Below are positions 37,851 through 49,893 of a DNA stretch of 64,000 bases, in pieces. A model generated the notes under the pieces. The model ran no database searches. It saw only the letters and a list, made by a program, of their open reading frames with translations, and was not told the origin of the DNA. The stretch's first letter is position 1. Every line of letters starts with the position of its first letter. Source of the stretch: Anaeramoeba flamelloides (Eukaryota > Metamonada > Anaeramoebidae). Where the stretch lies: assembly GCA_027625915.1 (NCBI GenBank), contig JANTQA010000015.1, forward strand, positions 434,001 through 498,000, in the 5' to 3' direction. Position numbers and translations under genes: made by a program.

Positions 37851-38357
37851 AAATGATGTCTTTTTCTTTATTAATGTTTTTATTATTTTTATTTTGTTTT
37901 TTTAGAAATTGTTATTTAAAGTGATTGTAAAAAGAAGAATAATTTATTTAAATATATTATTATTATATTCTTTTGACTTTATTTATATAGATGAATTGAA
38001 AAATATATTAAGTTACATATATTATTCGAAGACTAGTTATATAATTTCCCTTTAATTTAATAATAACATTTTGGATATAAATAATTTTTTGACAAATTTT
38101 GCTTTTTTATTTATTTTAATACTGTTTTTCATGTTGTTTCGCTCTGCAGGAGAATGCAATAATTTTTAAAAAATATTTATTTTTTTACTTGATTTTTTTA
38201 AATAATACCTCAAAGAATCTGTTATCACTATTTTAAAAAATTCAACTAAAAATAAATGTAAAAATGAAAAAAAATAAAAAAATAAGGTAATTAAAAAAAA
38301 TTATAGGAATTATTTTTTATATTTCAAATAATAATTATTTTTTATATATTTCAAATA

Positions 38358-38551
38358 TAGTCAGTTCCACTTTTAAGAGACAAATTTCAAGAAATTTAAG
38401 GTACAAAAAAATCTCAAATTAAGGCACAAATTTTGTAATTTTTTTTTTTACAATTTGTTTTAATAGAATCTGAATTTTGTGCCTTAATTTGAGATTTTTT
38501 TTTGTTCATTAAATTTCGTTGAAATTTGTCTCTTAAAAGTGGAACTGATTG
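38358..38551. mobile_element. Tc1/mariner-like palindromic MITE, copy 5
   Basis: A 194-bp palindrome starting TAGTCAGTTCCACTTTTAAG and ending GTGGAACTGATTG, between TA dinucleotides (38356-38357, 38552-38553). It lies about 500 bp downstream of the BEACH stop. The arms match each other closely, suggesting a fairly recent copy. Confidence 0.75.
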
Positions 38552-39545
38552 TAATATTCACTTTGGAATGATTTTTATTTGTAAAATGGGAATATAATAT
38601 TTTGAAGAATATTAAAAACTGGCAGATTCAGTATCTATTGTCTGTATTTAGAAATATATTCTTCAAAATATTTATAAAATATGGGAAAAGAATTGAATCA
38701 ATGACTTTAGTATTTATTTCAAAAGATGTTCATTGAAATATTTCTTAAAAAATGAAAAAAAAAACTAGCACTTTTTTACACAAAATGAGTCACGGATCAA
38801 TTCCAATAAAAAAAATGGGCAATATGACAGGGATATAAATTTTTTTTAAAACAATAAAATATAGTTATATGTTTTCCATTCATTTGAAGATTTTATGAAG
38901 ATTAAACCTTTTTGATAAAGACTTTTATCTATCAAAAAGAAAAAAATAATCACAAATTTTCACACTTTAAAAATATTATAAAAAATTGAGAACAGAAATT
39001 ATCATGTCTTTGATTTTCTTAATAAAATACTAAAAAACAAATTGGATTATTATCAAGAGTCAACAATTGATTCTGAATTATACTTTTGAATCTTTAAATA
39101 CTTTTTTTGAGGATGGAGTTTTAATAAAGATATTTTAAAATAAATTTGACCTCTTTTTTTGGAGACTGTTATTTTCCAATCAATAAATGAAAATTTTTAT
39201 TTCAAGTTCCAAATTGAATATTAATTATTACTGCAACCATCATTAACAGAGAAAAAATTTTGTCTTTGAGTTAAGTTAGGAAGTTATTTTTATTGTCTAA
39301 AAATATCCTTTCTAAATCATTAGAAAAATATTTTAAGGGTTGTCAAATAATAATTCATATAAAAATTTTGGAGAATATGAAATAAAAATTTTCATTTTTT
39401 CATTGGAAAATTACAGTAGCAAACAATCAATCGAAAACTCTCAAAACAATATTTTGTATTTATGAGACTTTTTTGGCATAAAGTCAAAAACTCTTTATTC
39501 AAACCAATAGTCAAACCAAAATGTATAAATTAGACTTTTGTTATT

Positions 39546-39611
39546 TTATTTTAATAAAATTGCATCATTTTCTTGGAGTTTGATGATCTCAAGCAATTCT
39601 TTGTACACTCT
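39546..39611 (-). CDS. Possible orphan terminal exon
   Basis: On the minus strand a TTTTTTTAG acceptor is followed by 21 codons and a TAA: RVYKELLEIIKL then QENDAILLK. The composition is protein-like. A good donor (CTCGTAAGT, 39654-39660 on the plus strand) lies just upstream, but the sequence before it has a stop in the matching phase. The exon therefore cannot be joined to a gene with confidence. It is downstream of the eL36 gene on the same strand. Confidence 0.2.
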   Translation of the reverse strand, partial: RVYKELLEIIKLQENDAILLK

Positions 39612-40109
39612 CTAAAAAAAACAAAAAATAAAAGGAGTTTGAAATTGGTTAACTTACGAGAATGACTTAATGTCTTGAGAACGTTTGTTTCATGTTTTTA
39701 GAATTCTTGATCTTTAATTTTATCTTCTTTTTTTCTTATTGTTTATTTTTAAGTTTGTTTTTTTGAGAAAATATCAAAAACAAAGATCCAAACCTAAACA
39801 ATTTTTGATTTTTGCAGAATTCAAAAAACCAATAATTTTTTAGTGTTAGAGTTCGAAATTGTTTTGAATTTAGTTTGTCTTCAAGTCTTGTTTAAATCTG
39901 CCCAAAGTAAGGCTTAAGGAAATAAAAAAAATATTTTTGGATCGATCCAAAATCAAAAAGAAAAAAAAAGCAAAGAAACCATTCAAAAAAAAAAAAAAAA
40001 AATTAAACACCAAATCTATGCTTGTTTCACCTTGACGTGATCTAAATAGAATTTATTTTTTTGTGTGGTTTGTTTAGTTTGTTTGAAAAAACCAAAAAAG
40101 GGTTCTTGT

Positions 40110-40516
40110 TTATTTTTCTAAAGATTGTGTTTTCATTTGTTGAACAATTTTAGCAAGTTCGTCTCTTTTCTTTCTTGCTCTTTTTTGTGTTCCGAGTCTT
40201 CGTTTACAGAATCTAAGTGCACGTTTTTCATAGCCAAGCTTAAGCATTTCAATTGCTCTTTTTTCATAGGGAGAAAATCCAGCAACTTCACGGATCAAAT
40301 TTCTTACAAAGATTCTTTTTGTTCTTTTTCTCTTTTGAGTTTAAATAGGATTTGTGGGATTTGGTTTTTTGTTTATTTTTATTAAAAAAAAGATCCAAAA
40401 ATTGTTGTTAAAAAAGAAAAAACAAAAAGAACCAAAAAGGTTTATTATTTGGTGTGGGTATGACTTACAAAATTTTTGTTTATCTTTTTTTTTCTTTTTT
40501 GGGTTTTTGGTGGCAT
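40110..40516 (-). CDS. 60S ribosomal protein eL36, two exons
   Basis: Component of the large ribosomal subunit. Exon 1 (40516-40469) encodes MPPKTQKRKKKINKNF and ends at a consensus GTAAGT. After a 137-bp intron (40332-40468), exon 2 (40331-40110) runs in phase. It carries the family signature: FVRNLIREVAGFSPYEKRAI, then KRALRFCKRRLGTQKRARKK and a helical tail ending in a stop. The eL36 pattern VR-x(2)-REVxGFxPYExRA and KRxGTxxRAxxK is clear. The total of 89 residues is shorter than the usual 100-105; the basic N-terminal GHK-containing segment is reduced. The nearby MITEs and palindromes do not touch it. Confidence 0.88.
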
Positions 40517-41585
40517 AAGGATTGATTTCAATTGAAGAAGTAAAATGAAAAAATGAAAAATATTTTTTGAAGACTTTATAAATGCAATTGAAGAAAGTGA
40601 GAGTGAATGGAATAAATGATTGATTGTGGACACTATTTACAACTTCGTGATTTTTTTTTAAAAAATGTCAATTGGTCAGAAATACTGATAAATGCAAAAA
40701 AATAGTTTTAAACTTTCTGGTTCAATTTCGTTTTTTTGCATCTTGTGTATCGACTTTAAAAACATTTTGTTTCCAAGAAGACATGTTTTCACCTAATTTA
40801 CAAGTTTTCTGAGAATATAGAACAATAACGTACATTATTCAAAGGGGATAAAAACATTTTCAAAAATAGAAAAATGAATAAAAAAAATAAAAACATTTTT
40901 GTATATTTATTATTATTTTACTCTTATTTAAATAATTGATACCAAAAGAGTAAATGTTGGATGTAAAATAAAGTCAGGTTTCTTTTTATGATAATTCATT
41001 GACACTAAAAGGCCAAACACGTAATAAACAATTAGTAAGTGTGGTATTAGTTTCTTAATAAGTCGTACTTTAAAATCCAAGAAAATTTTCGTTTAATTTC
41101 CAAATGAATAATTTTTGTTAGTTCAAGCACATAAAAGGATTCTTCTAAAAAAATATTTCAAATTCAACTCTTTTACAAAGTTTCATAATTTTTGAAAGAC
41201 TAATAATACTTTATTCAAAGTTAATGTAAAAAAAGTAAATATTTGCTAATTTTACCCCTAAGGGAGTTGTACATTTTTCAAATTCTGAGTGCCATCATTT
41301 CTGGGAAAATGAATTCTTCAAATCATTTCTTTGACCAAATATTTTATATTTTAATAAATACCGAAGAAGAATCTATCCTAGTATAGTCTATTTTCATACC
41401 AACTTAAGAAATGTATTTCAAAAAAATGATAAAACTGTTAAAAAACAATACAAGTCTTTTATTTCTTGATCTTATCTGTAAAATTTGATACAATTATTTC
41501 TTCTTAATTTGATTTTGTCTTTAATTCTTCATGGAAATACTTTTGTTTGTAAAATTTTTGAGAAAAAAATTATTTTTTGAATCTA

Positions 41586-42311
41586 TCAAATATTCCTGAA
41601 AATACCTGAAAATTTTTCAACCACGAAAAAACACGTTATGAACAACTTCTATGAAACACTGAAGTCTAATACTGAGTATAAAGGTAAATTTGGCAATTAT
41701 TTTTGAAAAAAAATTTTTTTCTGAAAATATCAAAATTCAAAAAAATTAAATTTTAGGGAATGGTATTCAACCCATTTTGTGTGAAAGGAATAAGTCTCCT
41801 AGATGAATGTAACATTTCTGATCATTTCGAAATGGTATTAACTAAATGAGAGAATATGTACTTGAATTGAAAATTTCTAATTGTTTATCATTACCCATAA
41901 TTTTGGAATATTAAATACAATCCAAAAATAACCGAGTAATATCTAATCGTACAACACATACTTATATCCGACATAGGGTGACACAAACCAAACTTTATTT
42001 AACTTCATATTCAATAAAAGGAACTGGTTTAACCAAAACAGACACATACCAAACCAAACACAACCCTCCCAATACCCTGGCATACCTTTACACTTACCCT
42101 AATAAATACCAACAATTACACAAATATACTGAAAATGTATCAAAACCTCTTTAGAGTAGTTTAAAGTAGAAAATTCAAAAAATAAATATTTTGTCTGAAA
42201 GAAAAATTGTTATTTTACCGTTAAACTGTGTATATTAGGTACCAATGTTTCTTAGAAGTTGTCCATAACGTGTTTTTATGTGATTAAAAAATTTTCGGGA
42301 ATATTTCAAAC
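41586..42311. mobile_element. TIR element (about 725 bp), non-coding
   Basis: Inverted ends of about 70 bp: the left (41586-41665) contains AAATATTCCTGAAAA, AAACACGTTATG and AACAACTTCTATGAAACA. The right (42245-42311) is the complement with changes. The interior is AT-rich apart from a less AT-rich part at about 41940-42120, with no open frame. Target duplication not clear. Confidence 0.5.
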
Positions 42312-42448
42312 ACCCTTATTTTTTCTTTCTAAAGAATTTCCAACATGAATTTAAAAACTCTATTTGTATTTAATTTATCTAATTCTTGTTTGAGTTCAGA
42401 AAATAGGATATTTATTAAATTATTTAATAGAAATCAAGATATGTTGGA

Positions 42449-43220
42449 TTTAAAAGTTTGATTTTATAATTATTTATTTTCCATTAAATTGACTACTCAA
42501 AATAATTCTGAATCTGAATTAATTTTTTTTTAAATTTTTCTTTAGATTTGATTCAAATATGTTGTAACTGTTTTTTGATTCCGAGAATTCAACCCCCTTT
42601 ATTTTAATTTTTGAAATAGTATTCCTTGTTTTGGTTTTGTTTGATAAAAATATTTGAAAAAAGAATTTTGAAAGCAAATTTTTAAAAAAATGTTTTGCAA
42701 AATAATAATAAATAGTAATGACGTGAGAAATTCAAGGTAATAAATTGTTTAGATTCATTCAAAATAAGTGAAAAAAGTAAAGAAATCTTAAAAAATGTAC
42801 TTTTATCGATTTATTTTTTTTTCATTTTTGATTCTTACAAATTTATTTGAAAAGGAGACCTTTCTTGTTTGGTCTTCTAAAAGAAACTATTTATTTTGAA
42901 TACACACCTTTTTGTGTGTTTTTTTGGTTTATTTTTTGGTTTATTTTTCACTCATTCGTATAAAAATATTTCTAGATCCAAAATCAAATCTAATAAAAAA
43001 AAAAAATTAATTAAAAAAAAATGTTCAAAAAATCACCAATTTTCAAAAGCGAAAATGAAAGATTCAACTCTGAATTACTTTGACTCTTTTCACAAACAGA
43101 GTAGTAAATTATGTTTTAGTTTCAATGTATCAATCTCTCGTGGCACTCAAAAAATCTTTTTTAGTAAGGTTTACACAAGTAAAATTTTTCAAAAGGGAAA
43201 AATGTACTTACTACGTTAAG
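42449..43220 (+). repeat. Dispersed repeat R3, copy 1
   Basis: About 770 bp related to 58117-58985 in the same orientation with many substitutions. Shared pieces include AAAATTATTTATTTTCCA-like, GTTTGATAAAAATATTTGAA, AAAATAATAATAAATAG, ACTTTTATCGATTTATTTTT-like, AAAGATTCAACTCT and TTGCACTCAAAAAAT-like. A 107-codon open frame lies inside, but the related copy does not keep it, so I do not call a gene. Confidence 0.5.
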
Positions 43221-43504
43221 TAACTTCAATTATAATAAACACTATTGGTTAATAAAAGATCTTAGATCAAATAATATATTTTTAAAGATATTTTACAATT
43301 TAAGTTGAAAAATCCAATTTTATAGGTTCTATTAATATTCCTGTTCAATTTAATAGTAAAAAATTTGAAAATTTTTTTCTTAACAGTTAAGGTGTCATTT
43401 TATTATATTTTAAAAGCAATTTAAATATGATGAATATCTTTAAAATGGGGAATCAATTTTTTCTTGGGACTAATTAAGAATTATTTGTGATTTTGAATTG
43501 AAAA

Positions 43505-43785
43505 AAATTTTTTTTTAGATTTTCCCTTAGGTTTTTTTTTTTTTTTGTAATAAATGGAAAATTTTTAATAATTTTCGGTTTATTCCAAAAATTAAAAAAA
43601 AACTCTGTTAGGTTTTCCAGAATTTAAAAGAATGAAGAAAAACCAAAGATTCTACCCAATTCTTTTAAATCCTGGAAAATCACTGTGAGCTTTACTTGAG
43701 TTTTCTGTTTATTTATAAAATCAATAGTTTTTATATATAATAAAGAAAACCTCAAGAAAACCTAGGCACTCTACGGACACTTCCA
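43505..43785. repeat. Modular palindrome array L5
   Basis: Three hairpins: AATAAATGG...TTTATTCC type; TTTTCCAGAATTTAAAAGAAT with TTCTTTTAAATCCTGGAAAA; and GAGTTTTCTGTTTATTTAT with AAAGAAAACCTC. It ends in linker CCTAGGCACTCTACGGACACT. Repeat R2 copy 3 follows directly, the same order as at L1 and L2. Confidence 0.6.
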
Positions 43786-44110
43786 ATATTTATCATCAGT
43801 TATTTTTTTTTTATAATTGAGTTTTTTTAGAAGATAAGGATGTTTTCAAAACTATTAGTTATTATCTAATCAAAAAAATACCCTAAAGTTGAATTTAAAG
43901 AAAATCCACTGTTACATCCATTTAAAAAAAATTACCCCAAAAATAGATCTTTTTTTCTTAACTAGTGATTTTCAAAAATTTTACTACTATTAAAAACAAT
44001 ATACAACAACCCCAAGAGAGTTAAGAACTGAAATATTGATTATATAATGAATAAACTTGATTAACAAGGATCAAACGATAATCCAATTAGTAGTTTTCTC
44101 AAACTTAGAA
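43785..44110. repeat. Dispersed repeat R2, copy 3 (truncated)
   Basis: About 320 bp matching the first part of the copies at 440 and 6955: TTTATCATCAGTTATTTTTT, AGATAAGGATGTTTTCAAAA, CTATTAGTTATTATCT, GAGTTAAGAACTGAA and GAATAAACTTGATTAACAAG. The second half seen in the other copies is absent. Confidence 0.6.
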
Positions 44111-45174
44111 TTTAGAATTTTATTTTTCCATTCTAGTGTTATGAAAACTTTTTTTGTTTCCAAAATCTGATATTTATTTTGTAAGGGTTATAAAATCAAA
44201 AAATTTCTTATAGATATAATTATTTACCCCATTTTAAAATATACTTGGTTTTAAATATATTATAGAAATATCCTTGAACATGGATCTGATAGAACCAGTA
44301 GTTTTCAAAAAATACTATTAATTTTTCTAATTTTTTTTTCAAATTCTACCCACTTTCTTTGATCAATATATTTTCAGTCAAACTTTCTAACCTTCTAAAA
44401 AATTCAATTTCTGATATTTTTTTTTTTCTCTCTATAGTATTCTTTAAATGATTATTTCATAATATATTGTATTCCAATATACACAAAAAAATAAAATAAT
44501 TCGGATTGCCCATTATAAATTTTCATTGGCTAAGGTAAAATTGTTAATTATTATATACTGGAATTGTTAAATAAAAAAAAAAAAAAAAAAAAATGTACTT
44601 TCATAGCTTCAATAAGAAAGTGTTTAACCTAATCTCCAAAAATTTCATTTTCAAAAGATTATTGAGATTTTTTTTTTTTTTCCAACTTTTGGTTTGTGTA
44701 TATTTCTTTTGGGGATTAAATCAAACAGGTTTATTTAACAATTGCAAAATGACAACAGATTGAAATAGTTGAATTTTATGTGTAATATTAAAATAATAGA
44801 GCTTGAATTTATCAAAGCATTAATTCTATTTCTAACCCTCGAAGTTACAAAAAAAAAAAAAAAAAATGATATTCAAAGATATTGGTGAAAAAGATATTTA
44901 TTATTAACACATGGTTTTTATTACTAAATTCACATTTTGTCTATTATTAGAAATATTATTTTTTTCCTGTTAAAATAAAAAAAAAAAAATTTAAAATAAA
45001 TATAGTTTTTTGTTTTATTTTAAATATAATCTTCAAAATAAGATAAAGAGGACTAAAAGCACCAATTAAAAAAACTAAATGAAAAAAATTAAATGATGGT
45101 TTTAAAAATAATATCTTATTAATCAGAAAAAATATGTATTTGAAATAATATATAACTACACAATAAAAAATTGA
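44110..45174. other. AT-rich intergenic region
   Basis: No gene, inverted element or RNA gene that I can see. It contains A runs of up to about 20 bases and is likely the 3' flank of the gene at 45175-47058. Confidence 0.4.
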
Positions 45175-47058
45175 CTAAAAAATTGATTTTTTTAAACACC
45201 AATTAAGGTTAATTATTGAATTAATTTTTTGGCGTTGAGATGTGGTGACTCTTTTTTTGTGAGAACTCGCTTTTTTATATTTTTTTATTGAACCGTTTTC
45301 CGACACCAAAGGATGAAAAATAATTGATTTAAAAGGGAAATACTCTGTAATGTTTTCTGGGCTAAACTTCAAATTAGCCATATAGTCGTTTGATAATACA
45401 TTCCAAAACTCCCCACCATTTAAACTAAATCTAACAATCAAATTCTTGATGACTTTTTGCTTTTTGCATCTATTATTTGAATATAACTTTAAAGGATCAT
45501 TTCGATTTTCAAAATCAATTAAATCGAAGTAATTTTTACAGATTTCGTGGTTATCCACAAGTTCTTTTGCAAGGATTAGGCACGAAAGAATGAATTTGGA
45601 TCTCCCAAAAGCAAAGAAATGATCTTTATAAAACTTTGTGCGTAATTCTGGCTCAAAAATGTGTTCAACTTGATCAACAAATCTTTTATCAAACCAATAA
45701 AATAATACTTGTTCTGAAAAGATTTGTTCATAGATTTTGAGTAATTCTTGTTTTAATGATTCTTCTTTTTCATTTATTTTTTGGATTTCTTGCCATGCTA
45801 AATCTTGATTACTTTTGTTGTAATGAGTTTCTGCAATTTGGAAAAGTGTTTGGAACAATTTTTTTGAGATTTGTGGTAAATTTGCGTTGTGCCTAATCGA
45901 ATCCAAGTTTTCACTTACTTTTTCGTCTTTGTCTTCGTGATTTTCTTGTTCTTGTTCAGTTTCTATTTTTGTGTCACAGTCCTTTACAACACTTTGATCC
46001 TTTTTTATCCAATCTTCAAGAGAATGTTTTTGATTGTTATTTTCTTCGACATTCCCAATTTCGTCTTCTAAATGGATAAGAGATAATACACCAATTAGAA
46101 TTTCCAAAATAAATTCAGTGAAAGTTCTCCTCGAGTTGGTTAATAAATACTTTAAATTATTTTCAAAGTTCTTAGTTTCTTTGTCGCTCGCTTTTAAGAC
46201 CTGTCCAAGTTTTGTAATCAACTTATTAGTGTACGGGGATAATTTTCTGTATGAAGAGCCCCCTGAAATAACCCACATCTGACCCGCTACTAATTTAAAA
46301 ATTTGTTTACCAGACTCTACTATATTTGATTTTGTTCTCTTTTTAGAATATTCATCAAGTTCCTCGTCATTCTCAAACACTTCCCTTTTTCGATATTTGG
46401 TTTGTGTTTGGGTTTTTGGGACAGAATTTTCTTCATTATGTTTACAATCTTGATTTTCATATTTTTTCTTTATTGTATTCACGTTACTGTTTGTTTTTGG
46501 GTTCATGTGAATGTTTCTTTTAATATTTGTGGTTCTAGACAAACTTGATTTTTGTTTTTGATCACTATCCTTCTGGTTCGTTTCTATTTTGGAAATCAAA
46601 TCCTCGATTGATAGTTCTTTAATATTGTGTTCGTCTTGTAGGGTTGAAATTGGAAACAACTCTATTTCTTTGTAATTGATATTATTATCATTGTTTTTCT
46701 GTTTTGTAATCTTGTTTATCTCTGTCTCTTGTTTGTTTTCATTTATGTTTGTTTTTGTAGTGTTTTCTTTTTCGGAATTGTGAAAGCTGCCCAGACAAAA
46801 AGAAGAATCAGAATTTGAATTGTTCAATAAAGTGAATCTTTGATTTGTGGTTGAGGGGTATTTAAAATCTATTTTTAGTTCATTAGTTGCCAAAGGCTCA
46901 AAATTTTCTTCAAGCGATGGTAAATCTGTAGAGTCAAAAAGGTTATATGGTGTAAGAGAACTAAAGTAATTGGTTATTTCATTAAATTCATCAGAGTCAA
47001 GGTTCAATAACTTTTCTTCAAGACCAAAAAAATCTGTTGTTTTGATTCGGTCATTCAT
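45175..47058 (-). CDS. Protein of unknown function (627 residues, single exon)
   Basis: One uninterrupted frame from ATG (MNDRIKTTDFFG) to TAA. Residues 1-225 are Ser/Asn/Lys-rich and acidic, probably disordered, with a short Leu/Glu start segment. A basic patch (KYRKREVF, then KKRTKSN) precedes a more ordered region from about 245 (SGKQIFKLVAGQMWVISGG, ILEILIGVLSLIH). An acidic linker with Glu/Asp runs separates it from a helical C-terminal part rich in aromatics (SEQVLFYWFDKRF, KFYKDHFFAFGRSKFIL, RFSLNGGEFWNVL). The tail KKYKKASSHKKRV is basic, possibly a nuclear signal. No signal peptide or membrane segment stands out. I do not recognise the family. Codon use and the lack of repeats suggest a real gene; a nuclear or transcription role is only a guess from composition. 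Confidence 0.7.
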   Translation of the reverse strand: MNDRIKTTDFFGLEEKLLNLDSDEFNEITNYFSSLTPYNLFDSTDLPSLEENFEPLATNELKIDFKYPSTTNQRFTLLNNSNSDSSFCLGSFHNSEKENTTKTNINENKQETEINKITKQKNNDNNINYKEIELFPISTLQDEHNIKELSIEDLISKIETNQKDSDQKQKSSLSRTTNIKRNIHMNPKTNSNVNTIKKKYENQDCKHNEENSVPKTQTQTKYRKREVFENDEELDEYSKKRTKSNIVESGKQIFKLVAGQMWVISGGSSYRKLSPYTNKLITKLGQVLKASDKETKNFENNLKYLLTNSRRTFTEFILEILIGVLSLIHLEDEIGNVEENNNQKHSLEDWIKKDQSVVKDCDTKIETEQEQENHEDKDEKVSENLDSIRHNANLPQISKKLFQTLFQIAETHYNKSNQDLAWQEIQKINEKEESLKQELLKIYEQIFSEQVLFYWFDKRFVDQVEHIFEPELRTKFYKDHFFAFGRSKFILSCLILAKELVDNHEICKNYFDLIDFENRNDPLKLYSNNRCKKQKVIKNLIVRFSLNGGEFWNVLSNDYMANLKFSPENITEYFPFKSIIFHPLVSENGSIKKYKKASSHKKRVTTSQRQKINSIINLNWCLKKSIF

Positions 47059-49893
47059 TTTTTGAAAGCTAATTTTGTTTCTTGTATTATAGCTTTTTGG
47101 TTTTTATGTTTTTGATTGAGTTTCTAAATGATTAAAAAAAAATGTTTGTGAATATTAAGAAATCAACTTTTGTAGAGTGTTGTTGATTAGAGTTACTGTA
47201 CAGTTTGTATTTTTATGGTTTGCATTTTTATAGTTTGCATTTTTAAATTTCAATTTTGGATTGAAAATTTGGAATGTTTTTTCTTTTTTATTCACTATTT
47301 TGGTACAAAATTTCAGCTAAAAGAACACAACAAACTCCTTTTTTAATGAACTATTTTTTTAACTTTGTATTCAAGAAAAAATTCTGATGAAATAAATCTT
47401 GAAGATATTTTTATTCCTGAAAGCGTTTTTAAACATATTTTTGTTCAGATTCAAGTCATTAAACAAATACTTTTTTTTTTTTCGAGGTTTTGAGAAGAAA
47501 AAAATTTTTTCGTTACTCTTAACCTAAAAATTCCAAGATCTATTTGAAAATTTTAACAACTTTTTGAAATGTTTATATCTTTAGAACAAAACTTTGAAAA
47601 AATCATTCGGTGAGGTTGCTGTTTACAAAATTTTTAAAAATAGATGAGATTTGAAATATTCTTATGAGTGGGATGTTTTAAAAGATTGTTGGCTTGATTT
47701 TAAAAAAGGCATAAAAAGGAAAAAGCTTTTGAGTTTTATTGAAATTGATTATTTTCTTTCATGTTCCAATAATTGATCAGAATTTGTGAAATGAAATTAC
47801 TCCCATCTAATATCTGCTATCCATCACTCTAAAAACCAAATAAGGTGATAAATAACAACAAAAGGGTTGATATTTGAGTATGTAAGAAGAAATTTTTTTG
47901 ATAAAAAACCATATTGATCAGATATGTTATTGATTTAATTGGAGACTTTTCTAGCTCATGAGTTAGATTTAAACAGTACCCCTTTTAACCTTCTCTCTGA
48001 AAAAAAAAGTCGAGAAAGAGATAACTTTTGTCATTCTCAGTAATTTGGAATTGGATCATTAACTTTATTTGAGTTTTTAATTTAAAGTTCATCACAAAAA
48101 AATATAATAATAGCATACCTTAGACTTTTGAGCTTAATTAGAGAACTTTTTAAAAAATTTATATTCTTTATTTGCAAATGAGAAAATTCTCAAATCTATA
48201 ATTTTTTTTAATTTGTAATTATTCTTTCAGGTTTTCAAATTATTTTTTAATTTATTTTCAAAAAAATTCTATTAAGCTTGATAAACAAACTCTTTTAATG
48301 AATTTAGAATAATGATAGACTTTTTTGTTGAAAAAATAAATTCAACAAAATAAAATTTAAAATTGCTGACTTAATATTTTAAGTTTGTTGTATAAAATAG
48401 TAATTTTTCTAAAAAATAACAAAACTTTTCCCATGAGACCTCAAGTTAAAGGACACTTGTTAAAAACCTGAGGTTTCTAGATGCAAAAAATTTAATTTAA
48501 TAATAAAATTTAAAATGTTTGGGGAAGAAAAACAAAGAAAAATCGAAAATAATTTTCAGAAATAAAAAAAAATTAAACAACCACAAACATTTTTATTCTT
48601 TCCTTAAAGTGTTTATTTTGCTCTTAAAAACCTTAAGTTTGTTAACAAGAAATCTCCCACTTGGGAGCACATTGGAAAAGTTTTATAGTTTTTAGAAAAA
48701 ATTACTATTTTCGTCAACAAACTTTAAAAAATTCTTACATGTTTTTTTGTTAAAAATTTTCTTTTGATTTTTTGAAAAATATTTAGAGGATAAAAGTCAG
48801 ATTCAACAATTTATTGATTCAAATCAAATCAGTTATATTATGTATTTTCCTTCACCTGTTTACGATTTTGTCAATTGTTTTATTTGCTTGAATTTTGTTC
48901 GAATTTTTTTTTTTCTTGATTGAAAATTTTGATCGCTTTAGTTACCAAATAACAGGACTCTTTCTCAAAAGTTTTTATAATTCACATTTTCTCAAAATCC
49001 TCAAGATATGATCCTGTTTGTCCAGATTTTCAAATTTTTGAAAAACAAGTTAACAAGTTTAAAATGATGATAAAATTTGATTTAGTTTTTATTCTCGTTG
49101 GTAAATATGATTGTTTACTTCAGATTGTGTGTTGTAAATCTTTTCAAAAAAAAAGTATTTAAGAAAAAAATTTTTTTCTTGAATCTTGAAAATTTTTAAA
49201 GTTGATTGAGTAAAGTAAAAATCAATAATTCTTTAGTAATTTCTAAAAGATCATGAGAATCATAAATTGTATTAATCTCTATTTATCAGTTTATTACCCA
49301 ATTGAGATTCTCTTGGTTTGAATTTCAATGACATCAAGAACCCTGAAATAGATTAACCTAAAAACAGAATACTCTTTTATTGGTTGTAAAGTGTTGTAAA
49401 AATGAGAAAAAAGTACCTTTTTAGGGGTAATTTTAATACCACCAAATTCCCTACTTGCAGTAATGATCCATAAATTTTATCTCGAACTGTTTTGTCAGTA
49501 CTTGATAAAAATTCGTTTCTTATTTTTAATCATGTAATTCAAAAAATAACCGATTTTAATTTTATTCCATTTATTCTAATCGGATCGAATATGAAAAATC
49601 AAATTTATTATTTGAAAAAAGAATAACAGCTGTTTCAACTCAAATGTGAACCACATTCATGATTTTTGAATGATTGGGATCCACTTCAAGTCAATACAAA
49701 AATAGTTGATAGAATTTTAAATCATATAAAATTATTATGAATCATTTTTTACTGTTTAGTTTGAATTTTGAAATCAGTAAAAAATATGTTTTTTTGTGGA
49801 CACACAGAATTACCAACACTTGAATTTCATTCCAAATTACTTTTCTTTTCATAATTTTTGAAAAAATTGATTGTGTAAAAATAAATGTGTTTA
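47059..49893. other. AT-rich intergenic region
   Basis: About 2.8 kb upstream of the minus-strand gene 45175-47058. The first 300 bp contains duplicated TTTTATxGTTTGCATTTTTA motifs (near 47212-47245) that may belong to its promoter region. No other gene or element is supported. Confidence 0.35.

Noticed and set aside
40445-40633. Longer N-terminus for eL36 upstream of MPPKTQ
   Set aside because: The upstream codons are Ser/Leu/Ile/Phe-rich, unlike any eL36 N-terminus; the ATG at 40516 opens the basic segment.
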